Below, in pieces: positions 7,976 to 16,942 of a DNA stretch of 43,542 bases; positions within the stretch are counted from its first letter, which is position 1, and every line of letters starts with the position of its first letter. The DNA is from Candidatus Scalindua sp. (lineage in GTDB: Bacteria > Planctomycetota > Brocadiia > Brocadiales > Scalinduaceae). Under the pieces are notes generated by a model. That model searched no databases and was not told where the DNA came from. It worked only from the letters and a program-made list of their open reading frames with translations. The translations under genes and the position numbers were made by a program. The stretch covers positions 1-43,542 of the forward strand of contig JASMMK010000041.1 in NCBI GenBank assembly GCA_030748215.1, in the 5' to 3' direction.

Positions 7976-9184
7976 ATGCCAAGAGTTGTTGTTACCGGTT
8001 TAGGATTAGTAATCGCCAATGGTATTGGAGTTACAAATGCGTGGAATGCCCTCATGAATGGCAAAGATGGCACTGCAGAGTTAAAGTCCTTTGACTCATC
8101 ACAATATAAAGTACATCGTGCGTGTGAAGTAAAAGATTTCAAAATTGATACTGTTTTTGAAAACGAGACTACGGCAAACACGATACATAAGTATACATAT
8201 ACTGCTGCAAAAGAGGCATTGAGAGATAGCGGACTGGGTGATATTGCGAGATCCAATAGAGAAAGAGCTGGGATTGCGATCGGTACTCTTGCCGGCGAAC
8301 TACCTCCATTTGAATACCTGTTACGTAACACACCGGAAGACAAGGCCAACGGATTAGACATGGGTGTTGCCCTGACATATCCACCATCTTCTATCACCAC
8401 ACTACTCTCTGAAGATTTTGGCTTTGAAGGACCTAACATGGTATCACTAAATGCCTGCTCTTCAGGCAACCATGCTATCGCATGGGCATTAGACCTTTTA
8501 CATGAAGGAACGGTTGATGTAATGCTGGTAGGTGGTGGTGAACTTATCCCTCAAACAGAGTTTACGCACTTTCACAATCTGAAGGCACTGGCACCTGATA
8601 AGTGTCAGCCATTTGACAAAGAGAGAAAGGGCCTGGTGATTGGAGAAGGCGCGGGAATAATGGTACTGGAGACACTGGATTCCGCTAAAAAAAGAGATGC
8701 TGAAATTTATGCCGAATTAAAAGGCTATGGCATGAGCTGCGACGGACACCATATGACAGCCCCTCATCCCGAAGGAGCAGGTGCAATAGTAGCCATGTCA
8801 AACGCACTTTCCATGGCTAATTTGTCTTACGAGGACGTAGACTACATCAATGCACACGGAACGGGAACCCCATTAAATGACAGGATGGAAACATTAGCGA
8901 TAAAGTCTATTTTTAAAGAGAGGGCAAATGAAATACCTGTGAGCTCTATAAAATCTATGATTGGTCATACAATGGGTGCGGCAAGTGCAATTGAGTCTGT
9001 CGTTAGCTGCCTGGCAATTAATAATAACGCGATCCCACCAACCATACACTACGAAACACCTGATCCAGAGTGCGACCTGGATTATGTGCCGAATGAAGGA
9101 CGAGAAACAGAAGTCAACTGCGTTATAAACAACTCCTTTGCTTTTGGAGGAAATAATGTCACAAATATTTTCAGTAAATTATAG
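7976..9184 (+). CDS. Beta-ketoacyl-ACP synthase, FabF-like, catalytically complete
   Basis: This 402-residue thiolase-fold enzyme catalyses decarboxylative Claisen condensation of malonyl-ACP with an acyl thioester. The KAS II-type triad is intact: C161 in NACSSG, H294 in NAHGTGTPLND and H331 in MIGHTMGAAS, with K326 preceding the last histidine. The glycine-rich C-terminal FAFGGNNVTNIF motif is also present. The stop codon is followed directly, with no spacer, by the start of a second ketosynthase-like gene. Together they look like the KS-alpha subunit and partner of a heterodimeric type II system. Chain substrate is unknown; ladderane or polyene synthesis is inferred from context. Confidence 0.93.
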   Translation: MPRVVVTGLGLVIANGIGVTNAWNALMNGKDGTAELKSFDSSQYKVHRACEVKDFKIDTVFENETTANTIHKYTYTAAKEALRDSGLGDIARSNRERAGIAIGTLAGELPPFEYLLRNTPEDKANGLDMGVALTYPPSSITTLLSEDFGFEGPNMVSLNACSSGNHAIAWALDLLHEGTVDVMLVGGGELIPQTEFTHFHNLKALAPDKCQPFDKERKGLVIGEGAGIMVLETLDSAKKRDAEIYAELKGYGMSCDGHHMTAPHPEGAGAIVAMSNALSMANLSYEDVDYINAHGTGTPLNDRMETLAIKSIFKERANEIPVSSIKSMIGHTMGAASAIESVVSCLAINNNAIPPTIHYETPDPECDLDYVPNEGRETEVNCVINNSFAFGGNNVTNIFSKL

Positions 9185-10405
9185 ATGAAAAAAAAAGTCG
9201 TAATTACAGGTATTGGAGTTGTATCCCCGTTAGGAATCGGGCACCAGGATTTCTGGAATAATCTTGTTTCTGGTAATTCCGCTATAGCGCCTATGGAAGG
9301 CCTTGATCTATCAAAATATGAAAGTAAAAACGGAGCAGAAGTTAAGGATCTTAACACGGAAGATTTTTTAGGACGTAAAGGTTTAAGGTATCTTAACAAT
9401 GGAACTAAATTTCTGGGTTCCAGTGCAAAGATGGCAGTAGATGACGCAAACCTTGAAATTGATGATGAGCTGTCAAACCATACCGGTATTCTCATTGGCT
9501 CTTCCCTCGGTAATTTCGCACAGACAACAGATTATTTCCATGACATCATCAGGGAGGGCCCTTCAGAAGTATCACCTATGAAGAGCTACGATGTCGCCCT
9601 GAATTCATCAGTAAACTACGTATCAGTCTTCTTCAAGATGAAGAGCTTCGCCAGGACAATTTCTTCCGGCTTTACATCAGGTACAGATGCGATTGGCAAT
9701 GCAGTAAAACTTATACAGAATGGTAAAGCAAAAGTAATCATAGCAGGTGGAGTCGAGCAGATCTCACTGGACCTATACATGATCTTTTATCTGCAGAAGA
9801 TGCTTGCTACCGGAAATGAGATCAGCATGCCTTTCGACAAAAGAAGAGATGGTTTTATAATGAGTGAAGGCAGTTATATTTTTGTAATGGAAGAGGCTGA
9901 ACACGCCCAAAGTCGCGGGGCAAAAATATATGGTGAGATCTCCGGCTATGGAAGCCTCTTCTCAGGTAACAGGAAAAGTGATATTGAAAAAAGAGTTGAG
10001 AAAGCCTGTAACGCAATGAAATTATGTATTGATGATGCAGGAACATCCCAGGACAATATAGACTTGATTAGCGCCAACGGAAATTCAGGTAAGTTGTCAG
10101 ATCTGATAGAAGCAAATGCAGTCAAAGAGTTATTTGGGGAAAAAAGTGAAGAGATTCCAGTTCACGCCATTAAATCTACCTTAGGGGAAAGCTACGGTGC
10201 ATCGGGAGCCGCACAGACAGCGTCTGCTTTACTTTCCATAAACAACGGTCTAGTACCTCCTACCATTAATTACGATGAAAAAGATCCCGAGTGCAACCTG
10301 AATATTGTTAATGAAAAACACGAAAGGAACACCAACACAGTACTCATTAATTCGTTTGATCTGTCCGGAAATAACTCTTGCCTGATTATTAAAAAACATG
10401 AGTAA
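9185..10405 (+). CDS. Ketosynthase-like partner without catalytic triad (chain-length-factor-like)
   Basis: This 406-residue protein keeps the ketosynthase fold and the C-terminal SFDLSGNNSCLI segment but aligns with the preceding gene with all three catalytic residues changed: Cys to F163, first His to N298 (SANGNSG) and second His to E335 (LGESYGAS). In type II polyketide and aryl-polyene systems, a KS paralogue lacking the cysteine (KS-beta/CLF) pairs with KS-alpha and sets chain length. The direct stop-to-start junction with the active KS and the 8-bp overlap with the next gene support stoichiometric expression. The Phe replacement differs from the Gln typical of actinomycete CLFs. A non-enzymatic partner role is inferred. 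Confidence 0.9.
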   Translation: MKKKVVITGIGVVSPLGIGHQDFWNNLVSGNSAIAPMEGLDLSKYESKNGAEVKDLNTEDFLGRKGLRYLNNGTKFLGSSAKMAVDDANLEIDDELSNHTGILIGSSLGNFAQTTDYFHDIIREGPSEVSPMKSYDVALNSSVNYVSVFFKMKSFARTISSGFTSGTDAIGNAVKLIQNGKAKVIIAGGVEQISLDLYMIFYLQKMLATGNEISMPFDKRRDGFIMSEGSYIFVMEEAEHAQSRGAKIYGEISGYGSLFSGNRKSDIEKRVEKACNAMKLCIDDAGTSQDNIDLISANGNSGKLSDLIEANAVKELFGEKSEEIPVHAIKSTLGESYGASGAAQTASALLSINNGLVPPTINYDEKDPECNLNIVNEKHERNTNTVLINSFDLSGNNSCLIIKKHE

Positions 10406-12419
10406 ATTATTTGAACCAATAAGAATCGGTAGTTTAGAAATCAATAACCGGTTGGCCATGTCAGCAATGGACCTTGGTTTTACCTCAGACGGTTCTATAA
10501 ACAAGCGTTTTATTGATTTCTATATAGAAAGGGCTCGTGGCGGTGTTGGGTTAATTGTAGTAGGTGGATGCTATCCGGAGATGACCGGTAAGGTATGGAA
10601 AAGCATTATTGGCCTGGACAAGGATGAATATATACCGGGTTTAAAAAAATTAACCGATTCGATTCACAAATATGATGTTAAGGTTGCCGCTCAAATTCTT
10701 CATGGAGGCAGAAGCGCTTCTTCATTTTTTTCGAAAACACATCCTGTATCACCTTCAAGTCTGTCTCACATTAATATAAAACAGAAACCGCACGCACTGA
10801 CCATACCCGAAATAAAGAAGGTAATAGATGGATATGTTGCCGCCACACTGAGAGTAAAGAAAGGTGGTTTTGATGCAGTTGAGATACACGGAGGTATGGG
10901 CTATCTTATAAACCAGTTCCTTTCAAAAGCAACGAACAAGAGAAAAGACAGATATGGCGGCAGTCTCAAAAACAGGATAAATTTTGCGAAAGAGATAGTT
11001 GTAGCCATAAAGGAAAAAGTTGGAAAAAGATATCCAGTAATCTTCCGTATGTCTGGTGAAGATTTTGTAGATGAAGGCCTCAAAATAGATGAAAGCGTTG
11101 AGATTGCGAAAGAGCTTGAGAAAGCGGGTGTGGATGCCTTTAATGTATCTCCCGGCTGGCATGAAAGCCGTATTCCTATCATGCTTATGGCCATCCCGAG
11201 AATGTCTTATATCTTTATGTCTGAAAGAATTAAAGATAGCGTTAGTGTACCTGTAATCGGATCTGTAAGAATAAACGATCTGGCTCTGGCTGAAGAGGTT
11301 GTAGACAATAATCAGTCAGACATTGTATCAATCGGTCGACCCTTAATAGCAGACCCTGAATTACCAAAGAAGTATAAAAAGGGACAATTAGACGATATCA
11401 GAAGATGTATTGCCTGTAATCAGGGCTGTTTTGATTCTCTGCTGAATTTCAAATCTGTCGGCTGTTTATATAATGTCAGGGCCGGCAAAGAGAGTGAATT
11501 AAGGATCAGGAGAGCAAAAAAGAAAAAGAAGGTAATGGTTATTGGAGGAGGACCGGGAGGTATGGAGGCAGCAAGAGTCGCCGCACTGAGAGGACATGAC
11601 GTACATTTGTTTGAAAAAATGGATGCACTTGGCGGTCAATTAAGATATGCTTATATACCTCCTGGAAGGGAAGAGATATTCAATGTAATTAGTTTCCTGG
11701 AAAACCAGATTAAAAAGTTAAATGTAAAAATAGAGCTTTCAAAAAAAGTCGATACTGCAACGATAAATAAATTGAAGCCTGATGTAGTAATTGCGGCTAC
11801 AGGGGGAAGCCCACTTATTCCAAAGATTCCAGGCATTAATGAAAAAAACGTTGTTGTGGCTGAAGACGTTTTCGACAATAAGGTAAAGATCGGCAAAGAC
11901 GTCGTAATTATAGGCGGAGGCACTATCGGTTGCGAAATAGCGCTTCACACTGCAAAGATGGGAGCTATGGAACCGGAGGTTGCCTGCTTTCTTTTAAAGA
12001 ATAAAGTCATTGATGGGGATAAAGCCGTAGAACTCACGTCAAAGGGTAAACGAAATATCACTATCCTTGAGATGAAAAATAAAATAGGAGGACGTTTCGG
12101 TATCTCAACCAGATGGGTTATCCTGAAGCAGGTACAGGATGCCGGTATCAACAGCATAACCGGGATCAGAGTAAAAAAGATATCTACTAAATCAATAAAG
12201 AAAAAGGATAAAGTCTGCGTAACGTACGAAGAGAATAAAAAAAATATTAAAATCTTTGCGGATACTGTTATCATTGCCGCTGGATACAAATCCAATCAGA
12301 GCCTTACCAAAAAGTTAAATGGTAAGATTGACGAATTATATAAAATAGGCGATTGTGTTGAGGTCAGAACTGCACTTGAAGCGATCCATGAAGGATTTGA
12401 AGTAGGATTGAGGATTTAA
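10398..12419 (+). CDS. Old-yellow-enzyme/iron-sulfur flavin enoate or 2,4-dienoyl-CoA reductase
   Basis: The 673-residue protein has the three-part FadH/2-enoate reductase architecture. An N-terminal FMN-binding TIM barrel (about 1-335) includes HGGRSA, H164 and Y169 in the HGGMGYLINQFLS segment. A [4Fe-4S] linker follows with C337, C340, C344 and C356. The C-terminal part is an FAD/NAD(P)H Rossmann domain starting with the GGGPGGMEAA motif near residue 385. Such enzymes reduce activated C=C bonds of dienoyl or enoyl thioesters or acids. The start overlaps the CLF-like gene by 8 bp and the next gene begins 4 bp after the stop, so it is part of the same operon. It may reduce conjugated double bonds in the chain made by the ketosynthases, but substrate and thioester type are not visible. 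Confidence 0.92.
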   Translation: MSKLFEPIRIGSLEINNRLAMSAMDLGFTSDGSINKRFIDFYIERARGGVGLIVVGGCYPEMTGKVWKSIIGLDKDEYIPGLKKLTDSIHKYDVKVAAQILHGGRSASSFFSKTHPVSPSSLSHINIKQKPHALTIPEIKKVIDGYVAATLRVKKGGFDAVEIHGGMGYLINQFLSKATNKRKDRYGGSLKNRINFAKEIVVAIKEKVGKRYPVIFRMSGEDFVDEGLKIDESVEIAKELEKAGVDAFNVSPGWHESRIPIMLMAIPRMSYIFMSERIKDSVSVPVIGSVRINDLALAEEVVDNNQSDIVSIGRPLIADPELPKKYKKGQLDDIRRCIACNQGCFDSLLNFKSVGCLYNVRAGKESELRIRRAKKKKKVMVIGGGPGGMEAARVAALRGHDVHLFEKMDALGGQLRYAYIPPGREEIFNVISFLENQIKKLNVKIELSKKVDTATINKLKPDVVIAATGGSPLIPKIPGINEKNVVVAEDVFDNKVKIGKDVVIIGGGTIGCEIALHTAKMGAMEPEVACFLLKNKVIDGDKAVELTSKGKRNITILEMKNKIGGRFGISTRWVILKQVQDAGINSITGIRVKKISTKSIKKKDKVCVTYEENKKNIKIFADTVIIAAGYKSNQSLTKKLNGKIDELYKIGDCVEVRTALEAIHEGFEVGLRI

Positions 12420-12423
12420 GATT

Positions 12424-13242
12424 ATGAAAGATATTAGAATGAATCGCGGTGATAACTCCGGCTATGACCATATAGAATTTGAAGAGATAGAGGCTGATAA
12501 TGGCAAGACGATCGGAATCATCTACTTAAATAAGCCTGATAGAAACTCTTTGGGTTCCTGGCTACTGGACGCCATATATGAGAAGATGGACCAGTACGAA
12601 AACGATGAGAAGGTTGGAGCCATTATTATTGCAAGTAAGCTAAGAGGGGTATTTTGTGACGGTGTAGACCGCGAAGAACTATTTGGATCATGGATTTCAG
12701 ATCTGGTAGCAAAGAAAGACTACGAACGGTTCCATCGTTCCTATGAGATGCTGGTTGAAATGGAAAATTGCCAGAAACCGGTTATTGCCGCAATTAATGG
12801 TATTGCAATTGGCGCAGGGATTGAACTTGCTATGCTATGCGACCTGCGTATTGCATCAGAGCTCGCTTTTTTCAATCTACCGGAAGCCAAACCGGAATTA
12901 GCCATTATTCCGGCACTGGGCACAACCCAACGATTGCCTCGGCTGATTGGTCATGCACGCGCAAAAGAGATGCTGTTTCTTGGCAAGATGATACGTGCAA
13001 AAACCGCATTGGAATGGGGCTTAGTCAATCAGGTTGTTCCACACAAAGAGGTTTTAGCCCACGCCATAGAAATGGCAAAGGTGCTGTTAGAAAGAGACAC
13101 AGGAGTTCTCATAGAAATGAAAAAATGTGTCAACTTTGCAGTAGAAAATGATATTACGAAGGGTCTGGAATATGAGGTCAGCACATTTGCTAAAATGATG
13201 CGAATAAAGCTGTCTGAAAATAAGGCCACTGTAAAGACATAA
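12424..13242 (+). CDS. Enoyl-CoA hydratase/isomerase (crotonase family)
   Basis: This 272-residue crotonase-fold protein carries the oxyanion-hole segment INGIAIGAGIELAMLCD and both acids expected of a hydratase: E134, and E154 in the NLPEAKPE segment. The 20-residue spacing equals that between E144 and E164 of rat enoyl-CoA hydratase. The N-terminus has about 20 extra residues, and the oxyanion region at residues 65-80 reads CDGVDRE instead of the usual AGADL. Hydration/dehydration or double-bond shift on an acyl thioester is likely. It lies 4 bp after the flavin reductase gene, in the operon. Confidence 0.92.
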   Translation: MKDIRMNRGDNSGYDHIEFEEIEADNGKTIGIIYLNKPDRNSLGSWLLDAIYEKMDQYENDEKVGAIIIASKLRGVFCDGVDREELFGSWISDLVAKKDYERFHRSYEMLVEMENCQKPVIAAINGIAIGAGIELAMLCDLRIASELAFFNLPEAKPELAIIPALGTTQRLPRLIGHARAKEMLFLGKMIRAKTALEWGLVNQVVPHKEVLAHAIEMAKVLLERDTGVLIEMKKCVNFAVENDITKGLEYEVSTFAKMMRIKLSENKATVKT

Positions 13243-13300
13243 AATTTATAAAACAAAGCATAATAATTTTTTTTCAATAATAATTCCAGGAGGTAATCGT

Positions 13301-14038
13301 ATGAGCAATAAAACGGCAATAGTAACCGGTGGTACAAGAGGCATAGGCAAAGCGATAGTACTTGAGCTGGCAAAAAGCGGATGCAATGTTGCCTTCAACT
13401 ATAGCAAGAGTGATGATCTGGCAAATGAGCTTGTAAAGGAGATAGAAGCACTAGGAGTCAAAGCAGTGGCAAAAAAGGCGGATGTATCCGATTTTGAGAG
13501 CGCTAAAGATATGATTAAAGAAGTTAAAGATGAATTTGGTCAGATAGATTACCTGGTCAATAATGCAGGAATAACAAGGGACAAACTCCTTGCCATGATG
13601 AAAGAAGATGACTGGGATGATGTGATCAATATAAACCTGAAGAGTGTTTATAACTTTTCCAAGGCTGTAATCATGACTATGATTAAACAGAAAAATGGAA
13701 AGATACTCAACATAACCTCTGTAAGCGGTATTGCAGGTGTTGCAGGCCAGACCAACTACTCTGCTTCCAAAGCTGGAATGATAGGCTTCACAAAAGCCCT
13801 TGCAAAGGAGATAGGCAAGGCAAAAATTAATGTTAACGCTATTGCATGTGGATTTATTGAGACAGACATGACCTCAGAGCTACCTGATGTATACAAGCAG
13901 AAGATGACAGACATGACCGCCCTGAAACGATTCGGCACAACTGACGATGTGGCGAAAGTTGCAAAGTTCCTGCTATCAGATGATGCAAATTATATAACCG
14001 GCCAGGTATTGTCACTTGATGGTGGGTTGGCGTTATAG
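13301..14038 (+). CDS. fabG: 3-oxoacyl-ACP reductase (FabG-type SDR)
   Basis: This 245-residue classical short-chain dehydrogenase has the NADP(H) motif TGGTRGIG (residues 9-16), NNAG, and the catalytic residues S140, Y153 and K157. The C-terminus ends GQVLSLDGGLAL as in FabG. It would reduce the beta-keto group made by the neighbouring ketosynthase. A strong AGGAGG ribosome-binding site (about 13289-13294) precedes the ATG. It may be one of several FabG paralogues in the genome, so the symbol denotes the family and not the housekeeping copy. Confidence 0.92.
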   Translation: MSNKTAIVTGGTRGIGKAIVLELAKSGCNVAFNYSKSDDLANELVKEIEALGVKAVAKKADVSDFESAKDMIKEVKDEFGQIDYLVNNAGITRDKLLAMMKEDDWDDVININLKSVYNFSKAVIMTMIKQKNGKILNITSVSGIAGVAGQTNYSASKAGMIGFTKALAKEIGKAKINVNAIACGFIETDMTSELPDVYKQKMTDMTALKRFGTTDDVAKVAKFLLSDDANYITGQVLSLDGGLAL

Positions 14039-14055
14039 ATACATATAATTGTTGC

Positions 14056-14131
14056 GAGTTTCGTGTTACGGGCTACGGGTTAAAATTATTTTTTTTAAAA
14101 CTTGCAACGTGTAACTCGTAACACGAAACTC
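14056..14131. repeat. Imperfect inverted repeat of a dispersed family (GAGTTTCGTGTTACG arms)
   Basis: Arms 14056-14070 and 14117-14131 are perfect 15-bp inverse complements. The interior contains further TTACGGG/CGTGTAACTCGTAAC words. Related words recur at 41727-41794. It sits just after fabG and may act as a terminator-like structure, though no T-tract follows. Confidence 0.75.
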
Positions 14132-14199
14132 AAAAACTAAACCTATTTTTAAGACTCTGTACTTTTAGGTTCATAAGAATAGAAAGGAAATTGTTAACA

Positions 14200-14511
14200 A
14201 TGCTCTTCTTATTAAAAGTTCAAATAAAAAAAATACCTGATATGCCGGTGAAGGATTTCCTGGGATTTGTTGTAAAGGAGTGGGAATATTTTATCAGGAT
14301 GAGAAAAAGAGGCAGGATCCTTGCCGGAGGAAAACTGGCCGGCAGCAGAGGTGCCGCTGCTATTATTGAAGTAGATTCAAATGAAGACCTCGACCAACTC
14401 GTAACGAATCTGCCACTATTTCCATTCTTTACTGACATAGAAATAACCCCACTAGTTCCCACAGATAAAGCGTTACTTGATGTTAAGCGTATCCATTCTC
14501 TTATGAAGTAG
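14200..14511 (+). CDS. Muconolactone-isomerase-like small protein
   Basis: The roughly 103-residue protein resembles the muconolactone delta-isomerase (MIase-like, ferredoxin-fold) family, with a KEWEYFIRMRKRGRILAGG segment and the ending LPLFPFFTDIEITPL. True muconolactone isomerases act in aromatic catabolism, but no such pathway is present, and family members also act as small isomerases or cyclases in other pathways. I prefer the ATG at 14200 over the TTG at 14191 because AAAGGAA (14183-14189) is well spaced from the ATG. It follows fabG on the same strand after a repeat, so membership of the cluster is possible. Function is not known. Confidence 0.75.
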   Translation: MLFLLKVQIKKIPDMPVKDFLGFVVKEWEYFIRMRKRGRILAGGKLAGSRGAAAIIEVDSNEDLDQLVTNLPLFPFFTDIEITPLVPTDKALLDVKRIHSLMK

Positions 14512-14585
14512 AAATTGCTATCTCAGACTAAAATCGTGCCGAATGAAACCTGCCTACGACGGCAGCAATATACAATTAATACGAG

Positions 14586-15062
14586 ATGAAACGTACATTT
14601 GACTATAAAATAGGAGTAATTTCTGACACACATGGACTTGTCAGAAAAAGTGTAATCAGATCTTTTAAAGATGTTGATTTGATTGTGCATGCAGGAGACG
14701 TTGGAAACCGAGAGGTGCTTGAAACTCTACTAACCATAGCAAAGGTGCACCCTGTCCGTGGAAATGTTGATGGCGGTAAATGGACTGACAGTCTTCCTTT
14801 CACTGATGTAGTACAAGTGGGACAGACATATTTATATGTCCTTCACGATTTGAACTCACTTGACCTTGATCCTGTAGCAGCGGGATTTAACGCTGTTATC
14901 AGCGGACATTCACACATACCAAATATTGAGAATAGCGACGGCGTCTTATTTCTCAACCCCGGAAGCGCAGGTCCGAGACGGTTTAACTACCCGATTTCCA
15001 TTGCCTTCATGTATATAAATGGAACTTCTATAGAAACAGAGATAGTAGAGTTAAAGGGATGA
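14586..15062 (+). CDS. YfcE/MJ0936-type metallophosphoesterase
   Basis: The 158-residue protein carries the calcineurin-like metal motifs in order: SDTHG (residues 13-17), HAGDVG, RGNVD and SGHSHIPN, followed by LNPGSAG. Members are cytosolic Mn-dependent phosphodiesterases with weakly defined substrates. The motif usually read as THGH is VLHDLN here, keeping one histidine. It lies alone between the muconolactone-isomerase-like gene and a convergent lipoprotein gene. Confidence 0.9.
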   Translation: MKRTFDYKIGVISDTHGLVRKSVIRSFKDVDLIVHAGDVGNREVLETLLTIAKVHPVRGNVDGGKWTDSLPFTDVVQVGQTYLYVLHDLNSLDLDPVAAGFNAVISGHSHIPNIENSDGVLFLNPGSAGPRRFNYPISIAFMYINGTSIETEIVELKG

Positions 15063-15144
15063 ATCTCTTGTCAAATAGAAAGTGTATCATCTCTGCTCAA
15101 ACATTTGGCAGGCAGACGATCACAGGTAAGAACGAGGAAATGTA

Positions 15145-15160
15145 CCTCTCGAAAGAGAGG
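15145..15160. terminator. Short GNRA-loop hairpin between convergent genes
   Basis: CCTCTC-GAAA-GAGAGG is a perfect 6-bp stem with a GAAA tetraloop in the 105-bp gap between convergent genes. There is no T-tract, so termination is only a possibility. Confidence 0.3.
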
Positions 15161-15167
15161 GCTGTTG

Positions 15168-15941
15168 TCACATTGTTTCTTCGCTAATTATGTTATAATC
15201 TTTTTCCAGAAACATCTTTGCTTCTTCTTTCGCTTTGACAAGAGAATTAGGAAAATGATCCATCAGTTTATGATAATATTGGTTCATATGTTCAAAATCC
15301 TTTGCTACTTCATCCTCTGTAAACATGAGTATTCTTTCATAATAATCAATTGCAATGTTAAACTCTTTTTTTCGATCATGCATTTCACCCAACGCAAGGT
15401 AAAGCAGAGGATTATTTGGTGCAAACCCAAGTCCTTTATTTAACAGCCTGTCCGCCTTATCATATTCCTTCTCTTCCCCATAGAGGAAACTAAGGACACC
15501 AAGGGCATAAATATCTCTGTTATTTAACTCCAGCGCCTTCATGTAACTATCTTTAGCTCTATTTATTGAGACGGCAGCAGATGACTTCATGAAAATACCT
15601 ACTAAATGCTGCATCATCGCATTTTTCAGATAAGCATCTCCTCTAATTATTTGGTTCCTATAATCATCAGGGTAATATTCAACAAGCTGGTCGATTAGAT
15701 TAAGATTACCACTGTTAAATATTATATCTATAATCTCTTCATGATGAGTTTCATAATCAATACTTTCAATACAACTAATTACTTCTGATTTATGGTGACC
15801 ATGATCGTGATCATATTCAGTCTCATCCAAAATCAGTTCCTCCAGTTTACTCAAAGCTCTTGTTTGCGCACATCCCATTAAAAAAACGATAACAGTGATA
15901 ATACCCGCTGCAGTCTTGTATTTTGATAAATCGCTTCTCAT
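15168..15941 (-). CDS. TPR-repeat lipoprotein
   Basis: The 257-residue protein has a signal peptide ending in the lipobox FLMGC (lipidated Cys24). A His/Asp-rich stretch DHDHGHH near residue 45 could bind metal. At least three tetratricopeptide-like helical pairs follow (about residues 125-225), with typical Ala/Gly/Tyr spacing, for example in LLNKGLGFAPNNPLLYLALGE. TPR lipoproteins are usually protein-interaction scaffolds on the periplasmic side. No specific partner is evident; the upstream aldolase gene is on the same strand 47 bp away. Confidence 0.85.
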   Translation of the reverse strand: MRSDLSKYKTAAGIITVIVFLMGCAQTRALSKLEELILDETEYDHDHGHHKSEVISCIESIDYETHHEEIIDIIFNSGNLNLIDQLVEYYPDDYRNQIIRGDAYLKNAMMQHLVGIFMKSSAAVSINRAKDSYMKALELNNRDIYALGVLSFLYGEEKEYDKADRLLNKGLGFAPNNPLLYLALGEMHDRKKEFNIAIDYYERILMFTEDEVAKDFEHMNQYYHKLMDHFPNSLVKAKEEAKMFLEKDYNIISEETM

Positions 15942-15988
15942 TGTTAATTGTTTTTTCGAAATGTTACCAGAAAAGAGCTGAAATTATA

Positions 15989-16942
15989 TCAATCGTCTGT
16001 AGCATCCATTAAGAAATCGTAACAGTTATCTCTGATCTCAGGGTTAGCTCGATGCTTCATAGCGTCGCGCGGATGCTGATTAAGGTGGCCACTGATTCCA
16101 TAAATATCATTAAATCCCCACTCAATTTCCTTCCGTAGCGGTACCAGGGTTTCCTGTATTGCCTTGTATATCGGTCTTACATCAAACTTTGGATTCTTCA
16201 GGAAGTTAAGCAGAAGTTCGAGATTACAGTTACCGGCTCCACGGCCTATACCGTTTATGGTTGCATCAAGCAGATTGACACCGTCGATAATAACCTGCTG
16301 GGTATTTGAAAAAGCCAGTTGTTGGTTATTGTGAGCATGAAAACCTAACTCCTTGCTTGGAGCGTGCTTTTTGTACAGTTGTAGATAGCTGGTTATCTGT
16401 TCTGAATAGAATGCTCCAAAGCTATCCACCAGGTAGAGATAGTCCACCTCGTCTGCTTTATCAATCTGCTGAAGGGTTTCGATCAACTCTGTTTCGATTG
16501 CTGCAGAACACGCCATAATATTGATAGTGGTTTGATAACCCAGATCCTTGCTGCGCTTTACCAGATCAAGACCCTTGTCTATATCTGCAACATAACAGGC
16601 CGTACGTACCATTCCAACAACACTCTGGTCCGCAGAAGGCAGCACGGATACGTCTACTCTGTCCACGTCATACATTACTGCCAGCATCGGCGGATTTTCG
16701 CACTCATAGGAATCAACGATAGATTTGATATCATCCTCATCACAAAAATTCCATTTACCATATTTTTCACGTGTATATTCATCACTCACACAAAGCTTTT
16801 TACCAATTTCCATGATATCGATGCCGCTATCACAGGTTGCACGATAAACTGCTTTAACAAAATCGTCCGTGAAGTGGTAATTATTGATAAGACCTCCATC
16901 TCTGACAGTGCAATCTAAAACCTTTATTTTTTCTCTATACAT
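15989..16942 (-). CDS. HMGL-like (DRE-TIM) aldolase/lyase
   Basis: The 317-residue TIM-barrel protein begins with the DCTVRDGG motif of the HMG-CoA lyase/4-hydroxy-2-oxovalerate aldolase superfamily. The HAHNN motif near residue 200 supplies two divalent-metal histidines, and NGIGRGAGNCNLE is the usual glycine-rich end of the barrel. It lacks the C-terminal extension of 2-isopropylmalate synthase. Stand-alone members often sit in surface-polysaccharide or secondary-metabolite loci. There is no acetaldehyde dehydrogenase gene beside it, which argues against classical meta-cleavage catabolism. Substrate unknown. Confidence 0.88.
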   Translation of the reverse strand: MYREKIKVLDCTVRDGGLINNYHFTDDFVKAVYRATCDSGIDIMEIGKKLCVSDEYTREKYGKWNFCDEDDIKSIVDSYECENPPMLAVMYDVDRVDVSVLPSADQSVVGMVRTACYVADIDKGLDLVKRSKDLGYQTTINIMACSAAIETELIETLQQIDKADEVDYLYLVDSFGAFYSEQITSYLQLYKKHAPSKELGFHAHNNQQLAFSNTQQVIIDGVNLLDATINGIGRGAGNCNLELLLNFLKNPKFDVRPIYKAIQETLVPLRKEIEWGFNDIYGISGHLNQHPRDAMKHRANPEIRDNCYDFLMDATDD

